A stretch of DNA of 64,000 nucleotides from Ruminiclostridium cellobioparum DSM 1351 = ATCC 15832 (GCF_000621505.1 NZ_JHYD01000001.1:248001-312000), one strand, 5' to 3'; positions 44,357 to 56,631 are shown, numbered from the stretch's first letter. The notes: generated from the letters alone by a model not told the origin. Program-made: numbers and translations.

Positions 44357-45520
44357 TTAGTCTAAGTTGAAAGCAACATTGTCTTTAAGTATTTTGAAGA
44401 TAATGCGAATCAGCTTATGAGCTACATGACCGAGTGCTGTATAATGGTTGTTACCCTGAGATTGTTTTGATAAAAAATAATTTTTAAATGTCCTGTTATT
44501 AAGTGAAACATTCCAAGCAGCATTGATTAAAGCATATCGAAGAAGTTTAGAACCACGCTTGGACATTCTGGTACTTTTAGCATTAAAATTGCCGGATTGA
44601 TTAACCGCAGGATCTAAACCGGCATAGGCTAAAAGCTTTGAAGGATTTGAAAATCTTGATATATCACCAATTTCGCTGAGTATCATAGCACCATTAAGAT
44701 ATCCGATACCAGGTATGGTCAAGATTACAGAATCCATTTCAAGCATTATGGATTTAATGGTTTTATCTAATTCAGTAATTTGCTTTTCTAATAGCTCAAT
44801 TTGTGAGATGGATTGAGTTATTTGAATAGAAACCGAGGTATTGCCAGTACCAACAGATGATTTTGCCAGACTTTTTAAAGCGATAGCTTCTTCTTTACCA
44901 AAGCGGCCGTGGGAAGCCTTTTGAAGAAGATTACCTAAGTATGTAAGGTGTAAAGCAGCAATATCATTTGGGATAGAATGCCTCTTTAGCAGTTCATAGC
45001 ATGTGTTGATGTGGATACCGGATTTAAAGAAATATTGCAACTCAGGGAACAATACATCAACATATGATACGAGCTGGATTTTAAGGCGGGCTTTGGACTT
45101 TTTGATTTTCTCTCTGAAGCGGCAAAGGCTTTTCAGATGCAGTAAATCAATATCGGTTTTAGTAAAGAGCCTATAACTATTGACCATCATTGATTTAATG
45201 ATTAGCATGGCATCAACCTTATCAGTCTTAGTTTTACGAATATTTGTCTTTCGCAAAGTGGCTGTTTGGATAGGGTTGATAACTGCAACATGATAGCCTA
45301 GATCAAAAAGATAGCCGATAAGGTTTTCACCATAATGGGCAGTTGATTCAAGGCCGATTAGGAGATTTTCCTTATCAAATGTTTTGAGTTTGGATAGCAA
45401 GAAGGTGAAACCCTCAGAGTTATTAGTAAAACCAAAAGATGGAATTAAGACTTCGCCATCAGCGGTCATAGCAGCGGCAAAGTGTTTTTGTTTGGCAATA
45501 TCAATGCCAATAAAAATCAT
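44357..45520 (-). CDS. IS110-family transposase (DEDD/RuvC-like), 387 aa
   Basis: The N-terminal DEDD_Tnp_IS110 domain has IGIDIAKQKH (Asp), LIGLESTAHYG (Glu) and RKTKTDKVDA (Asp pair). The C-terminal Transposase_20 domain has IPGIGYLNGAMILSEIGD and the serine region AGLDPAVNQSGNF. ATG 45520 is preceded by AAAGGATG; the frame extends 21 codons upstream without a ribosome site. The gene appears intact. The family uses an element-encoded bridge RNA for target choice. Confidence 0.9.
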   Translation of the reverse strand: MIFIGIDIAKQKHFAAAMTADGEVLIPSFGFTNNSEGFTFLLSKLKTFDKENLLIGLESTAHYGENLIGYLFDLGYHVAVINPIQTATLRKTNIRKTKTDKVDAMLIIKSMMVNSYRLFTKTDIDLLHLKSLCRFREKIKKSKARLKIQLVSYVDVLFPELQYFFKSGIHINTCYELLKRHSIPNDIAALHLTYLGNLLQKASHGRFGKEEAIALKSLAKSSVGTGNTSVSIQITQSISQIELLEKQITELDKTIKSIMLEMDSVILTIPGIGYLNGAMILSEIGDISRFSNPSKLLAYAGLDPAVNQSGNFNAKSTRMSKRGSKLLRYALINAAWNVSLNNRTFKNYFLSKQSQGNNHYTALGHVAHKLIRIIFKILKDNVAFNLD

Positions 45521-45740
45521 GGAACCACATCCTTTAATAAAAAAATCAGACAACTGCTTTGACCCACTTAGTCTTATTCTCATAGCCTTGCAGGAGATAA
45601 AAGTTTAAAAACTTATCCAACTATAAATGATTTAAATAAGACAGTGGCAATACACTCCATCGAATAGTCAAGCTATAGGTTAAAATAAAAAGTCCACAGT
45701 GTCTGAATCAATTATAGCTAATAAAAAAATAGTGTATATA
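45521..45740 (-). ncRNA. Candidate bridge-RNA region of the IS110 element
   Basis: The roughly 200-base non-coding sequence upstream of the transposase, on its strand, is where IS110-group elements encode the bridge RNA. I see short complementary segments (for example AGTTGGATAAGTTTTTAAACTT near 45600-45622) but cannot assign the target and donor loops. The call rests on position. Confidence 0.35.
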
Positions 45741-45805
45741 AAAAATGAGCAAATTTTAGAAAGGAGCGTATGATTTAGTTACTAACTATATCATACAAGG
45801 TTAAT

Positions 45806-46837
45806 ATGACCACTTACAGAGATGCAGGTGTAGATGTTGAGGCAGGTTATGAAGCAGTCAAGTTAATGAAGAACCATGTAAAACGTACGTTCAGACCGGA
45901 GGTAATGACTGAGCTGGGGGGCTTCGGGGGCTTATTCAGCCTGGACAAGTCAAAATATGAACAGCCTGTTTTGGTTTCAGGTACTGACGGAGTAGGAACA
46001 AAATTGAAAATGGCTTTTCTATTGAACAAACATGATACAGTGGGTATTGACTGTGTTGCAATGTGCGTGAACGATATAGTATGCAGCGGTGCAGAACCGT
46101 TGTTTTTCCTGGATTATGTCGCTGTCGGAAAAAACTATCCCGAAAAGGTTGCAGAAATTGTAAAGGGCGTTTCAGAGGGCTGCCTTATGTCGGGCTGCTC
46201 GCTGATCGGAGGGGAGACGGCCGAAATGCCGGGCTTTTACCCTGTTGACGAGTATGATCTGGCAGGCTTTGCCGTTGGGATAGTGGACAGGAACAAAATC
46301 ATTGACGGTAAAAAAATAAAGGCGGGAGACAAGCTGATAGGACTTCCCTCCTCGGGTATTCACAGCAATGGTTATTCCCTGGTCCGCAAACTGATAAATC
46401 CTACCGAAAAGAACTTGAAGGAATATGTAGAAAGTCTGGGCTGCACCCTGGGGGAAGAACTCCTCAAGCCCACCAGAATATATGTGAAAACAGTACTGGA
46501 ATTGATCGGAAAATACGAGATAAAAGGAATTTCACATATAACAGGCGGGGGCTTTATCGAAAATATACCAAGAATGTTACCTGACGGTTTAAAAGTTAAT
46601 ATTGAAAAGGGAACCTGGCCGGTATTGCCCATATTTGAGCTTTTGAGAGGCTTGGGCAACATGGAGGACAGAGATATATACAACACCTTCAATATGGGGA
46701 TAGGGCTTGTTATGGCAGTAGACGGCCAAAAGGCTGAGGAAATTACAGCTTATCTTAAATCGGCAGGAGAAGCGGCATATATTATCGGAACTGTCACTGA
46801 AGGCGAAACAGGAGTTGAAATCATATGCTTAAAATAG
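45806..46837 (+). CDS. purM: Phosphoribosylformylglycinamidine cyclo-ligase (AIR synthetase)
   Basis: The AIRS fold shows [15 protein letters not shown] near the N terminus, [12 protein letters not shown] and [17 protein letters not shown]. It makes aminoimidazole ribonucleotide with ATP. Upstream, a strong AAAGGAG precedes a two-codon frame (ATG ATT TAG, about 45769) and the near-palindrome ATGATTTAG...CTATATCAT; the actual ATG 45806 has a weaker AAGG site. It overlaps purN by 13 bases. Confidence 0.97.
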   Translation: MTTYRDAGVDVEAGYEAVKLMKNHVKRTFRPEVMTELGGFGGLFSLDKSKYEQPVLVSGTDGVGTKLKMAFLLNKHDTVGIDCVAMCVNDIVCSGAEPLFFLDYVAVGKNYPEKVAEIVKGVSEGCLMSGCSLIGGETAEMPGFYPVDEYDLAGFAVGIVDRNKIIDGKKIKAGDKLIGLPSSGIHSNGYSLVRKLINPTEKNLKEYVESLGCTLGEELLKPTRIYVKTVLELIGKYEIKGISHITGGGFIENIPRMLPDGLKVNIEKGTWPVLPIFELLRGLGNMEDRDIYNTFNMGIGLVMAVDGQKAEEITAYLKSAGEAAYIIGTVTEGETGVEIICLK

Positions 46838-47493
46838 GCGTATTGGTGTCTGGAGGAGGTTCAAACCTTCAGGCCATAATTGATAAGATAGAAAGCGGAT
46901 ACATAAGGAATGTTGAAATTGTAACTGTTGTATCCAGCAAACCCGGCGTATTTGCTCTTGAGAGGGCAAAAAAATACGGAATAGAGGGCACATGTATTTC
47001 CAGAAAGTTCTTCAATAATATAGATGAATACGACGAAGCGCTGATCGGCCATTTTGTTGAACATAAGGTGGAGCTGGTTGTTATGGCGGGTTTTCTTTCC
47101 ATTCTGGGAGAACGTTTTAACAAATATTACACAAACAGGGTTATAAACATTCACCCCTCATTGATTCCCGCATTCTGCGGAAAGGGGTTCTACGGGATAA
47201 TTCCCCACAGACACGTATTGGAATCAGGTGTTAAAGTCACGGGAGCAACAGTACACTTTGTGGAGCTTGAGGCCGATACAGGACCCATCATACTTCAAAA
47301 GGCTGTTTATGTGGAGGAGGGTGACACTCCGGAAATTCTTCAGAAAAGGGTTATGGAGCAAGCCGAATGGGAAATACTGCCCGAAGCCATTAAACTGTTT
47401 GCTGAAAACAGATTGGTTATTGAGGGAAAGAAGGTACTGATCAAGAAAACAGCTCCCGTCCTATCGGCGGCGAGTAAAAAATATTCAATTTAA
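46825..47493 (+). CDS. purN: Phosphoribosylglycinamide formyltransferase
   Basis: The formyl transferase fold has [15 protein letters not shown] (substrate phosphate loop), [17 protein letters not shown] (catalytic Asn and His) and [14 protein letters not shown] (catalytic Asp). It uses 10-formyl-THF to formylate GAR. The length is about 20 residues above average, because of a C-terminal extension. The start overlaps the end of purM, so translation is coupled. Confidence 0.97.
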   Translation: MLKIGVLVSGGGSNLQAIIDKIESGYIRNVEIVTVVSSKPGVFALERAKKYGIEGTCISRKFFNNIDEYDEALIGHFVEHKVELVVMAGFLSILGERFNKYYTNRVINIHPSLIPAFCGKGFYGIIPHRHVLESGVKVTGATVHFVELEADTGPIILQKAVYVEEGDTPEILQKRVMEQAEWEILPEAIKLFAENRLVIEGKKVLIKKTAPVLSAASKKYSI

Positions 47494-47516
47494 AATTTCG
47501 ATTGGAGGACTGGATA

Positions 47517-49061
47517 ATGATTAAACGTGCACTAATCAGTGTCTCGGACAAGACAGGCATAGTTGATTTTGCAAAAAAGCTGGCTGCAAAAGGCGTGGAG
47601 ATAATCTCTACCGGAGGTACGGCCAAAACATTGTCTGACGCAGGCTTAAAGGTTATAAATATCTCTGATGTCACAGGTTTTCCCGAGTGTCTGGATGGAA
47701 GGGTCAAAACACTTCATCCCAAGGTTCACGCCGGACTGCTTGCCATCAGAAGCAATGAAGAACATATGAAACAGATCAGGGACTTGGGCGTTGAAACCAT
47801 TGATATTGTTGTTATAAATCTCTATCCGTTCAAACAGACCATATTAAAGGGAAACGTGGAGCTTGAAGAAGCCATCGAAAATATTGATATCGGCGGACCT
47901 ACCATGTTAAGAGCTGCCGCAAAGAACTATCAGGACGTGGCAGTTGTCGTCGATCCTGCAGACTATGAAAAAGTACTTTCGGAATTCAATGAAACTGGTG
48001 ATGTATGTGTGAAAACAAAATTCAGACTTGCATACAAGGTTTTTGAACATACAAGCCACTACGACACACTTATAGCCAAATATCTCAGAGATACCCTCGG
48101 TGACATTGACTTCCCGGAAACCCTTTCACTTACCTTTGAAAAGGTCCTGGATATGCGCTATGGTGAGAATCCCCATCAGAAGGCTGTTTTCTATAAGGAA
48201 GTGGGAGCCAACAGAGGGGTTCTGCCCAGTGCTGTTCAGCTTCACGGAAAAGAATTGTCCTACAATAATATAAATGATACAAACGGTGCAATCGAACTTG
48301 TTAAGGAATTTGACGAGCCTACGGTTGTTGCCGTCAAGCATACCAATCCATGCGGGGTGGGCAGCGCAGCAACAATATATGAGGCATACCTGAGAGCCTA
48401 TGAATCCGATCCCGTATCCATTTTTGGCGGGATCATCGCTGCCAACAGGGAAATAGATGCAAAAACAGCTGAAGAGATCAATAAGATTTTCGTTGAAATA
48501 GTTGTCGCACCATCCTTTACTGATGAGGCTTTTGCAATCCTTTCACAGAAGAAGAACATCAGATTGCTCAAGCTTGAGGGAATCTCGGAAAAAGTTCCTG
48601 CAGACACGCTTGATATGAAAAAGGTATGCGGCGGTCTTCTGGTTCAGAAGTATAACAGCCAGCTATTTAATGAAGAGGAGCTGAAGGTTGTCACAGATGT
48701 TGAACCTACCAGTGAACAGCTGGAAGATCTGGTGTTTGCCATGAAGGTGGTCAAGCACACAAAATCCAACGGTATAGCACTTGCAAAGGGGAAGATGACA
48801 ATCGGTGTGGGCCCCGGGCAGACAAACAGAATAGTTCCTACCAGAGTCGCAATTGAATATGCCGGCGAAAGATCAAAGGGTGCTGTTATGGCCTCGGATG
48901 CCTTCTTCCCCTTTGAAGATTGTGTTGAAGCAGCTGCGGCGGCGGGGATCAAGGCAATAATACAGCCCGGCGGTTCATTGAATGACCAGAAATCAATTGA
49001 TGCCTGCAACAAGCACGGCATAGCAATGGTATTCACAGGAATGAGACATTTCAAACACTAA
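47517..49061 (+). CDS. purH: Bifunctional AICAR formyltransferase / IMP cyclohydrolase
   Basis: The N-terminal MGS-like cyclohydrolase domain ([20 protein letters not shown]) is followed by the AICAR transformylase domain with [24 protein letters not shown] and [15 protein letters not shown]. It performs the last two steps to IMP. The 514-residue length is standard. TTGGAGGA lies 8 bases before ATG 47517. Confidence 0.97.
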   Translation: MIKRALISVSDKTGIVDFAKKLAAKGVEIISTGGTAKTLSDAGLKVINISDVTGFPECLDGRVKTLHPKVHAGLLAIRSNEEHMKQIRDLGVETIDIVVINLYPFKQTILKGNVELEEAIENIDIGGPTMLRAAAKNYQDVAVVVDPADYEKVLSEFNETGDVCVKTKFRLAYKVFEHTSHYDTLIAKYLRDTLGDIDFPETLSLTFEKVLDMRYGENPHQKAVFYKEVGANRGVLPSAVQLHGKELSYNNINDTNGAIELVKEFDEPTVVAVKHTNPCGVGSAATIYEAYLRAYESDPVSIFGGIIAANREIDAKTAEEINKIFVEIVVAPSFTDEAFAILSQKKNIRLLKLEGISEKVPADTLDMKKVCGGLLVQKYNSQLFNEEELKVVTDVEPTSEQLEDLVFAMKVVKHTKSNGIALAKGKMTIGVGPGQTNRIVPTRVAIEYAGERSKGAVMASDAFFPFEDCVEAAAAAGIKAIIQPGGSLNDQKSIDACNKHGIAMVFTGMRHFKH

Positions 49062-49115
49062 TGGTCAATAACATCTAAGATGTTACAAACCACTAAGAAA
49101 ATCAGGGGGGTTCAA

Positions 49116-50375
49116 ATGAAGGTTTTGGTAGTTGGCGGGGGTGGAAGAGAGCATGCAATAATATGGAAGCTTTCTCAAAGCCCGAAGATAAGTGAATTGT
49201 TCTGTGCTCCCGGAAATGGCGGTATCTCCAAACTTGCTTCCTGTGTTCCCATTAAAGCCTCGGATATCGGGGGGATAGTTAATTTCTCCAGAGAGAATAA
49301 AATGGATCTTGTTGTGGTGGCACCCGATGATCCTCTGGTGGCAGGGATGGTAGACGCACTTGAGGCTGCAGGCATCAGAGCCTTTGGCCCGGTCAGGGCG
49401 GCAGCCATTATAGAAGGCAGCAAATCCTTTTCAAAGGATCTGATGAAAAAATACAATATACCCACTGCGGGCTATGCGGTTTTTGAGAGCAGTGCCGAGG
49501 CGCTGAAGTACCTTGATACCTGCAGCGCACCCATTGTTGTCAAAGCCGACGGCCTGGCACTGGGAAAAGGTGTTATTATAGCCCGGTCCATAGAAGAAGC
49601 CAAAGCTGCCGTGAATAACATCATGAATGACAGGGTGTTCGGAGAAGCGGGAAACAAGGTTGTCATAGAGGAATTCATCGAAGGCCCCGAAGTGTCCATA
49701 CTGGCCTTCACAGACGGAAAGACGGTAGTGCCCATGGTTTCCTCACAGGACCACAAGCGCGCATATGACCATGATATGGGGCCGAATACAGGCGGCATGG
49801 GAACCTTCTCTCCCAGCAAGCTGTACGACAGCAAGCTGGCAGACCAATGCATGAAGGAAATATTCATACCCACCGTTGAGGCAATGAACAGGGAAGGCCG
49901 CAAATTCAAGGGGATACTGTACTTTGGTCTCATGCTTACCAGGGAAGGGCCAAAAGTACTTGAGTACAACGCCCGTTTCGGGGACCCTGAGACACAGGTA
50001 GTGCTTCCGAGACTTAAAACCGACCTGCTGGACATATTTAATGCCATAATGGAGGAGAAGCTTGCCGATATAAAAATCGAATGGAGCGACAATGCCGCAG
50101 TATGCGTTATAGCAGCTTCGGGCGGATACCCCGGAAAGTATGCCGCCGGTCTTGAAATAAACGGTTTGGAAGAGGCAGAAGCAGATGAAACCATAACTAT
50201 CTTCCATGCGGGTACAAACTGTGAGGACGGCAGGTTTTATACTGCCGGAGGAAGAGTTCTGGGTGTCACGGCAGTGGAAGGCAACATGGAAAAGGCCATC
50301 AGCAAAGCCTATGCAGGGATCGGGAAAATCAGCTTTGAAGGTATGCACTACCGTAAGGATATCGGAAGAAAATAA
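49116..50375 (+). CDS. purD: Phosphoribosylamine-glycine ligase (GAR synthetase)
   Basis: The ATP-grasp enzyme begins MKVLVVGGGGREHAIIWKL and contains VKADGLALGKGV, HKRAYDHDMGPNTGGMG and EYNARFGDPETQ. It ligates glycine to phosphoribosylamine. GGGGGG lies just upstream of ATG 49116. It is the last gene of the purine operon, followed by a terminator. Confidence 0.97.
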   Translation: MKVLVVGGGGREHAIIWKLSQSPKISELFCAPGNGGISKLASCVPIKASDIGGIVNFSRENKMDLVVVAPDDPLVAGMVDALEAAGIRAFGPVRAAAIIEGSKSFSKDLMKKYNIPTAGYAVFESSAEALKYLDTCSAPIVVKADGLALGKGVIIARSIEEAKAAVNNIMNDRVFGEAGNKVVIEEFIEGPEVSILAFTDGKTVVPMVSSQDHKRAYDHDMGPNTGGMGTFSPSKLYDSKLADQCMKEIFIPTVEAMNREGRKFKGILYFGLMLTREGPKVLEYNARFGDPETQVVLPRLKTDLLDIFNAIMEEKLADIKIEWSDNAAVCVIAASGGYPGKYAAGLEINGLEEAEADETITIFHAGTNCEDGRFYTAGGRVLGVTAVEGNMEKAISKAYAGIGKISFEGMHYRKDIGRK

Positions 50376-50458
50376 ATTCGGAACACTTATTCCCGAAGCC
50401 TTTAAAGGGATTATTATTTAAGCAGGCTATATTTTAAACAGACTCAAATGTTAACAGT

Positions 50459-50506
50459 GCCGTATCAAAACAGGAAAACTTAAACCTGATCTGATACGGC
50501 ATTTTT
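50459..50506 (+). terminator. Rho-independent terminator of the purine operon
   Basis: GCCGTATCA (50459-50467) pairs with TGATACGGC (50492-50500), followed by T residues; an inner CAGG/CCTG extends the stem. Confidence 0.85.
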
Positions 50507-50582
50507 ATTCCAATTAAGGAGTATGCATTTATTCCATTTATACAATAATATTACCGACTACACATAACGGAAGGTATAAAAA

Positions 50583-51140
50583 ATGAATGAATCGCAGACT
50601 TTTCAGCAGGTCATAGACACTCAGAACAAGTCCATCCTTTTACAATTTGAGCATTGGTGCAGATTTGAATTATTCTCATTTCAGTTCTGGCTGTTGCTGG
50701 CCATGCTGATAATACCATGGATAATCTGGGTAAGACTTGCAGATAAAAAAAGACTTGCAGAGATATTTATATACGGGCTGCTTGTGATGACGGTGGTCAC
50801 ATTTCTTGACGAATTCGGATGTCAGCTCAATTTATGGGAATACTATATTGATATAGAACCATATTTTCCAAGACTCATACCTATGAACTTTTCAATGCTG
50901 CCGGTATGGTACATGCTGGTTTATCAGTATGCTTGCCGCTGGAAATCATTTTTGCTGGCCAATTTTTTTTCAGCAGCGTTCTTTACTTTTGTCGGCGAGC
51001 CAATGCTTGTCGCTTTAAAAATATATGTTTTATTCACCTGGAAGCATATATATTCATTCCCGATTTATATAATTATTGCGGTTTTATTAAAGGCGCTGAC
51101 GATGCTCGTTATGAAAAAGTACCGGCAAGCTCAGGAATAA
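50583..51140 (+). CDS. CBO0543-type membrane protein, 185 aa
   Basis: Five transmembrane helices carry the family features FLDEFGCQLNLWEYYID and PVWYMLVYQYA. The family is widespread in sporulating Firmicutes and uncharacterised. It is a single gene after the purine operon terminator; the ribosome site (GGAAGG) lies about 10 bases before ATG 50583. Confidence 0.7.
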   Translation: MNESQTFQQVIDTQNKSILLQFEHWCRFELFSFQFWLLLAMLIIPWIIWVRLADKKRLAEIFIYGLLVMTVVTFLDEFGCQLNLWEYYIDIEPYFPRLIPMNFSMLPVWYMLVYQYACRWKSFLLANFFSAAFFTFVGEPMLVALKIYVLFTWKHIYSFPIYIIIAVLLKALTMLVMKKYRQAQE

Positions 51141-51350
51141 CAGGCCATTTCGTATAGGTACATCTTAAAATTTCTATTATTTAACACCGTGTTTTTGTAT
51201 TTTTTAATAAATAGTTAATATTTTTATGCTATAATATCACTTGTATTATAATAATCAGCAGTCTGTGATATCTAAAACGTTATCGTCCGTTGGGGGAATT
51301 TGGATATTACGGATTACCGGATACCGGCATTTATAAAAAGGAATTTCCAG

Positions 51351-51971
51351 ATGGGAGATACACGCTTGAAAATTGGCATTTGCGGAGGAACTTTTGATCC
51401 GATTCATACAGGGCATCTTGCCGTTGCAGAATTGGTAAGATGTGAATATGGGCTTGACAGGGTATTATTTATTCCATCAGGTATGCCCCCGCATAAAAGT
51501 TTGGAAGATGTCACGGCTCCTGTGCACAGATTAAACATGGTCAAATGTGCTGTCGGTTCAAATTCAAGCTTTGAAGCTGTGGCAATGGAAACAGAAAGGT
51601 CAGGCTATACCTATACTGTCGATACATTAAGAGAATTACACCGGCTTTACCCTGAGGGAACAGAATTTAACTATATAATCGGTGCAGATGTGCTATTGGA
51701 TCTGTTGACCTGGAGAAATGCCCGGGAGGTTTTCAAACTGACTGATTTTATTGCCGTCATGAGGCCGGGCTTTTCGGATGAAGCCTTCAACAAGCGCTTA
51801 GCTGAATTGAAGAGAGAGTATGAAATAAATATAAGAAGCTTTGAAATTCCGCTTCTTGACATATCCTCAACCTTTATCAGAGACAGGATCAAGGCTGGAA
51901 AGTCGGTTAAATACCTCGTCAAAGAAGAGGTTGAAGAGTATATTATTAAAAACAAACTATATCAGCAGTAA
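51351..51971 (+). CDS. nadD: Nicotinate-mononucleotide adenylyltransferase
   Basis: The nucleotidyltransferase fold has IGICGGTFDPIHTGHL (HxGH) and DISSTFIRDRI (ISSTxxR). It makes deamido-NAD in NAD synthesis. The frame is open back to a TTG at 51300 with its own GGGGG site (223 aa), but ATG 51351 with AAAAGG gives the usual 206 residues. It heads the nadD-yqeK-rsfS cluster. Confidence 0.95.
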   Translation: MGDTRLKIGICGGTFDPIHTGHLAVAELVRCEYGLDRVLFIPSGMPPHKSLEDVTAPVHRLNMVKCAVGSNSSFEAVAMETERSGYTYTVDTLRELHRLYPEGTEFNYIIGADVLLDLLTWRNAREVFKLTDFIAVMRPGFSDEAFNKRLAELKREYEINIRSFEIPLLDISSTFIRDRIKAGKSVKYLVKEEVEEYIIKNKLYQQ

Positions 51972-52035
51972 AATTATTTACTGATATTTTTGAAGGTAAG
52001 TAAACGCAATTGAATTATAAAAAAGGAAAATGACT

Positions 52036-52617
52036 ATGAAGCTGGACCAAATGGATCTCTTGTTAAAACAAGCCTTGAAGCCGGGAAGATATATTCATTC
52101 GGTCAATACCATGAAGGCAGCTGTTTCGCTGGCCGAACATTATGGTGAAGACGTGGAAGCGGCAGCCGTAGCAGGCCTCCTGCACGATTGTGCAAAAAAC
52201 TTGAGAGATGATGAAACACTCGAATATTGCAGGACTCATGGAATAGAACTAAGTGAGCTTGAAAAGCGGCAGGTGTTTTTAATGCACGGTGAAGTGGGTG
52301 CGATATTAGCCTGTGAAAAGTATGAAGTCAATGACGAAATTGTATTGAACGCCATCAGATATCACACTACGGGATATCCCGATATGAATATGATGGATAA
52401 AATTATTTTTCTTGCAGATTACATAGAGCCTGGAAGAACACACAGTGAGGTCGACAATGTGAGAAAGCTGGCCTATGAAGATATAAACAGGGCTTTGATC
52501 AGTTCTTTTGACAATATAATAAAATATGTCATTCACCAAAGGGGATTGATCCATCCCAATACTATTAAAGCCAGGAACAGTATTTTAATGATGATTTCTG
52601 ATAATAATCAGAATTAG
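52036..52617 (+). CDS. yqeK: YqeK-type HD hydrolase (symmetrical Ap4A hydrolase)
   Basis: The HD-domain shows RYIHSVNTMKAAVSLAEHYG, GLLHDCAKNL (HD pair), and YHTTGYPDMNMMDKIIFLADYIEPG. YqeK proteins cleave diadenosine tetraphosphate to ADP. The usual nadD-yqeK-rsfS order supports the call. AAAGGA sits best with ATG 52036; ATG 52030 is possible. Confidence 0.92.
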   Translation: MKLDQMDLLLKQALKPGRYIHSVNTMKAAVSLAEHYGEDVEAAAVAGLLHDCAKNLRDDETLEYCRTHGIELSELEKRQVFLMHGEVGAILACEKYEVNDEIVLNAIRYHTTGYPDMNMMDKIIFLADYIEPGRTHSEVDNVRKLAYEDINRALISSFDNIIKYVIHQRGLIHPNTIKARNSILMMISDNNQN

Positions 52618-52642
52618 AATTTAAGGGGTTAATTATTGAATT

Positions 52643-53170
52643 ATGAGTAATATGAGTAAATTTATAAAGATTGCATTTTATACAATTGGAACTTTTTTAT
52701 TGTTATTTTCATCAATTATAGTAGGTGCTAATTTTACCAGGGATTCCGGGGTATTTGACAAGGAAGTTGTAGAGGTAAAAAAACAGCCGCAAAAAGAACA
52801 AGCGTCGGAAAGCAGCACTCCCAAAAAAATAATCGTTGACAGTGAGCCCACGAAAAAAAGTGAACCGTCAAAGGATACTGTGGCTCAATCCACGGTTGAC
52901 AATAAGAAACTGATTATAGAAGTGTTAAACTGCACCGACAAAAACGGACTGGCCGAAGATACAAGAGGTATGCTGGAAGCTCAGGGCTATAAAGTAAGTG
53001 CAGGCACAAATGCGGAAAAACAGGGCACATCACAGATTATAATCAGAAAAAAAGGTGTAATACCGGACGTTATTAAGGATGTACTGAAGATTTCGGTGGT
53101 TAAAGAGGAATTACAGCCGGATTCCAGGTATGATGTGACAATTATTTTAGGAAGTGATTTTAATCCGTAA
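52643..53170 (+). CDS. LytR C-terminal (LytR_C) domain membrane protein, 175 aa
   Basis: One N-terminal transmembrane helix (about 8-28) is followed by a polar linker and a LytR_C domain (about 92-172, IEVLNCTDKNGLAEDTRGML to VTIILGSDFN). In related clostridia this gene or a full LytR-CpsA-Psr enzyme sits between yqeK and rsfS; here the catalytic LCP domain is absent. It likely acts at the outer membrane face in envelope assembly. Confidence 0.8.
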   Translation: MSNMSKFIKIAFYTIGTFLLLFSSIIVGANFTRDSGVFDKEVVEVKKQPQKEQASESSTPKKIIVDSEPTKKSEPSKDTVAQSTVDNKKLIIEVLNCTDKNGLAEDTRGMLEAQGYKVSAGTNAEKQGTSQIIIRKKGVIPDVIKDVLKISVVKEELQPDSRYDVTIILGSDFNP

Positions 53171-53220
53171 TAAAATTAATTTTTTCATTAAAAATTTAGC
53201 TTAGGACGAGGTGCAAACAT

Positions 53221-53562
53221 TTGGATTCTAAAAGATTGGTAGAGAAAATCGTATCATTTATGGAAGAAAAAAAAGCAAGAGATATAAGTATAATCGATAT
53301 TGAAAACATTACTGAAATTGCCGACTATTTCGTCATTTGCAGCGGAACCTCCACAACCCATATAAAAGCAATAGCTGACGAATTGGACTTCAAGCTGGGC
53401 GAAATGGGGCTTCATGCACATCACAAGGAAGGCTATGAAACAGCAAGGTGGATACTGCTGGATTACTCCGATGTTGTAATCCATGTTTTCCATCAGGAGG
53501 ACAGAGGCTTTTACAATTTAGAGAGGCTTTGGTCAGATGGAGTATTGACTAATATAAGATAA
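53221..53562 (+). CDS. rsfS: Ribosomal silencing factor
   Basis: RsfS/Iojap family: ADYFVICSGTSTTHIKAIAD, HHKEGYETARWILLDYSDVVIHVF and FYNLERLW are diagnostic. It binds ribosomal protein L14 and blocks subunit joining under starvation. It starts at TTG 53221, with GAGGTG eight bases upstream. Confidence 0.95.
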   Translation: MDSKRLVEKIVSFMEEKKARDISIIDIENITEIADYFVICSGTSTTHIKAIADELDFKLGEMGLHAHHKEGYETARWILLDYSDVVIHVFHQEDRGFYNLERLWSDGVLTNIR

Positions 53563-53564
53563 AA

Positions 53565-54923
53565 ATGGTTGTAGATGAGAATAATATTAGAGGAAGTATT
53601 TTTAAAGTAGCTGTTCCAGCTGTTGTGGAACAGCTATTGATTATGATTGTAGGGGTTGTTTCACTGGCTTTTGTAGGGCACTTAAGCAATCAGGCAGTTG
53701 CGGCGGTAGGCTTTATAAATTCCCTGTTCGGTTTTATTCAGGTGTTTTTTGTAGCCCTGTCCACCGGATGCACGGTTATTATTGCCCGGCTGATAGGGGA
53801 AGGTGATACTGAAAACGCAAAAATGGCAATAAAGGAATGTGTCCTTATCGGCTTTGCGGTGTCTTCAGTGATGGCCATCCTGCTGATCATTTTTGCGGAA
53901 CCGGTAATTTCGGTATTCTTCAGCGGTGCCGAAAGATCGGTGGTTGAGATGGCTGCCGGCTACTTTAAGATAACCTTGATAACACTGCCTTTAATGTTTT
54001 CCAATATAATAATCAGCGGTTCACTGAGAGGGGCAGGCGACACAAAAACGCCCATGCTCATTGCAAATGTGGTAAATATATTGAACATTGTTCTAAGTTA
54101 TGTTTTAATATATGGGGTTAGTATTGGTAATTTGACAATTGAAAAAAAAGGTATCACAGGTGCGGCAATTGCTGTATGCGTATCAAGAGGTGTGGGCGGG
54201 CTGCTTAGTCTGCTTGTAGTTCTGAGCAAATCCGTTGCATTGTCCTTCAGCCTGAAAGGAAAGCTGACTTTTGATTTTCAGCTGCTTAAGAGAATTCTTC
54301 ATGTGGGGATACCGGCTTCAATGGAACAGCTTATTATGCAGGGCGGATTTCTTATACTGCAGGTCGTAATATCACGGATGGGTACTGAAGCATCAACTGT
54401 CTATCAGATAGTAATGTCCATTAATTCCATGTGTTTTGTTCCAATATTCGGTTTCGGCCTGGCAGCAACGACTATTGTCGGTCAAAGCCTGGGGGCCAGG
54501 CGGATAGATCTTGCAAAAAAAGCCGGTTGGAAAACCATTAAGATATGCCTGATGATCACTGTTGTAATTTCAAGTCTTCTGTTTATCTTTGCCGGAAGTT
54601 TGATCAGAATATATACAAATGATCCTGGAATAATTTCCATCGGAACAGCGGCTATAAGGATTTTCAGCTTTTCACAGCCCTTTGTATCTATTGTAACAGT
54701 GGTATCCAATGCATTAAGAGGTGCAGGGGACATAATATATGTCATGATCACAAGCTTTGTGGGCATATGGTGTTTCAGGGTATTTGTAACTTTTATTCTG
54801 GGATTGCTGTTTAACACCGGAATAACTGCTGCATGGATAGCCTTGGTTCTGGATTTTTCCATCAGGTCGGCAATGTATCTGGTAAGATTTAAAAAAGGTA
54901 AATGGGCAAATATTACAATTTAA
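53565..54923 (+). CDS. MATE-family multidrug/sodium antiporter, 452 aa
   Basis: Twelve hydrophobic segments and two homologous halves fit the NorM/DinF-type MATE family (AVPAVVEQLLIMIVGVVSLA, GSLRGAGDTKTPM, ALRGAGDIIYVM). It starts 2 bases after rsfS with little ribosome site of its own, so it depends on coupling. Substrate unknown. Confidence 0.88.
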   Translation: MVVDENNIRGSIFKVAVPAVVEQLLIMIVGVVSLAFVGHLSNQAVAAVGFINSLFGFIQVFFVALSTGCTVIIARLIGEGDTENAKMAIKECVLIGFAVSSVMAILLIIFAEPVISVFFSGAERSVVEMAAGYFKITLITLPLMFSNIIISGSLRGAGDTKTPMLIANVVNILNIVLSYVLIYGVSIGNLTIEKKGITGAAIAVCVSRGVGGLLSLLVVLSKSVALSFSLKGKLTFDFQLLKRILHVGIPASMEQLIMQGGFLILQVVISRMGTEASTVYQIVMSINSMCFVPIFGFGLAATTIVGQSLGARRIDLAKKAGWKTIKICLMITVVISSLLFIFAGSLIRIYTNDPGIISIGTAAIRIFSFSQPFVSIVTVVSNALRGAGDIIYVMITSFVGIWCFRVFVTFILGLLFNTGITAAWIALVLDFSIRSAMYLVRFKKGKWANITI

Positions 54924-54929
54924 ATATAA

Positions 54930-56594
<1,665 letters not shown>

Positions 56595-56631
56595 GAAACT
56601 CTTTAGTACAATAAAACTATCCGCATAACAG

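Larger units (their letters stand above)
44270..45740 (-). mobile_element. IS110-family insertion sequence in the purF-purM gap
   Basis: A complete IS110-type transposase reading against the pur operon, with short non-coding flanks, occupies this gap. IS110 elements lack terminal inverted repeats, so the exact ends cannot be called from one copy; the limits given are approximate (somewhere in 44245-44356 and 45650-45760). The insertion separates purF from purM, which are contiguous in related genomes. Confidence 0.75.
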
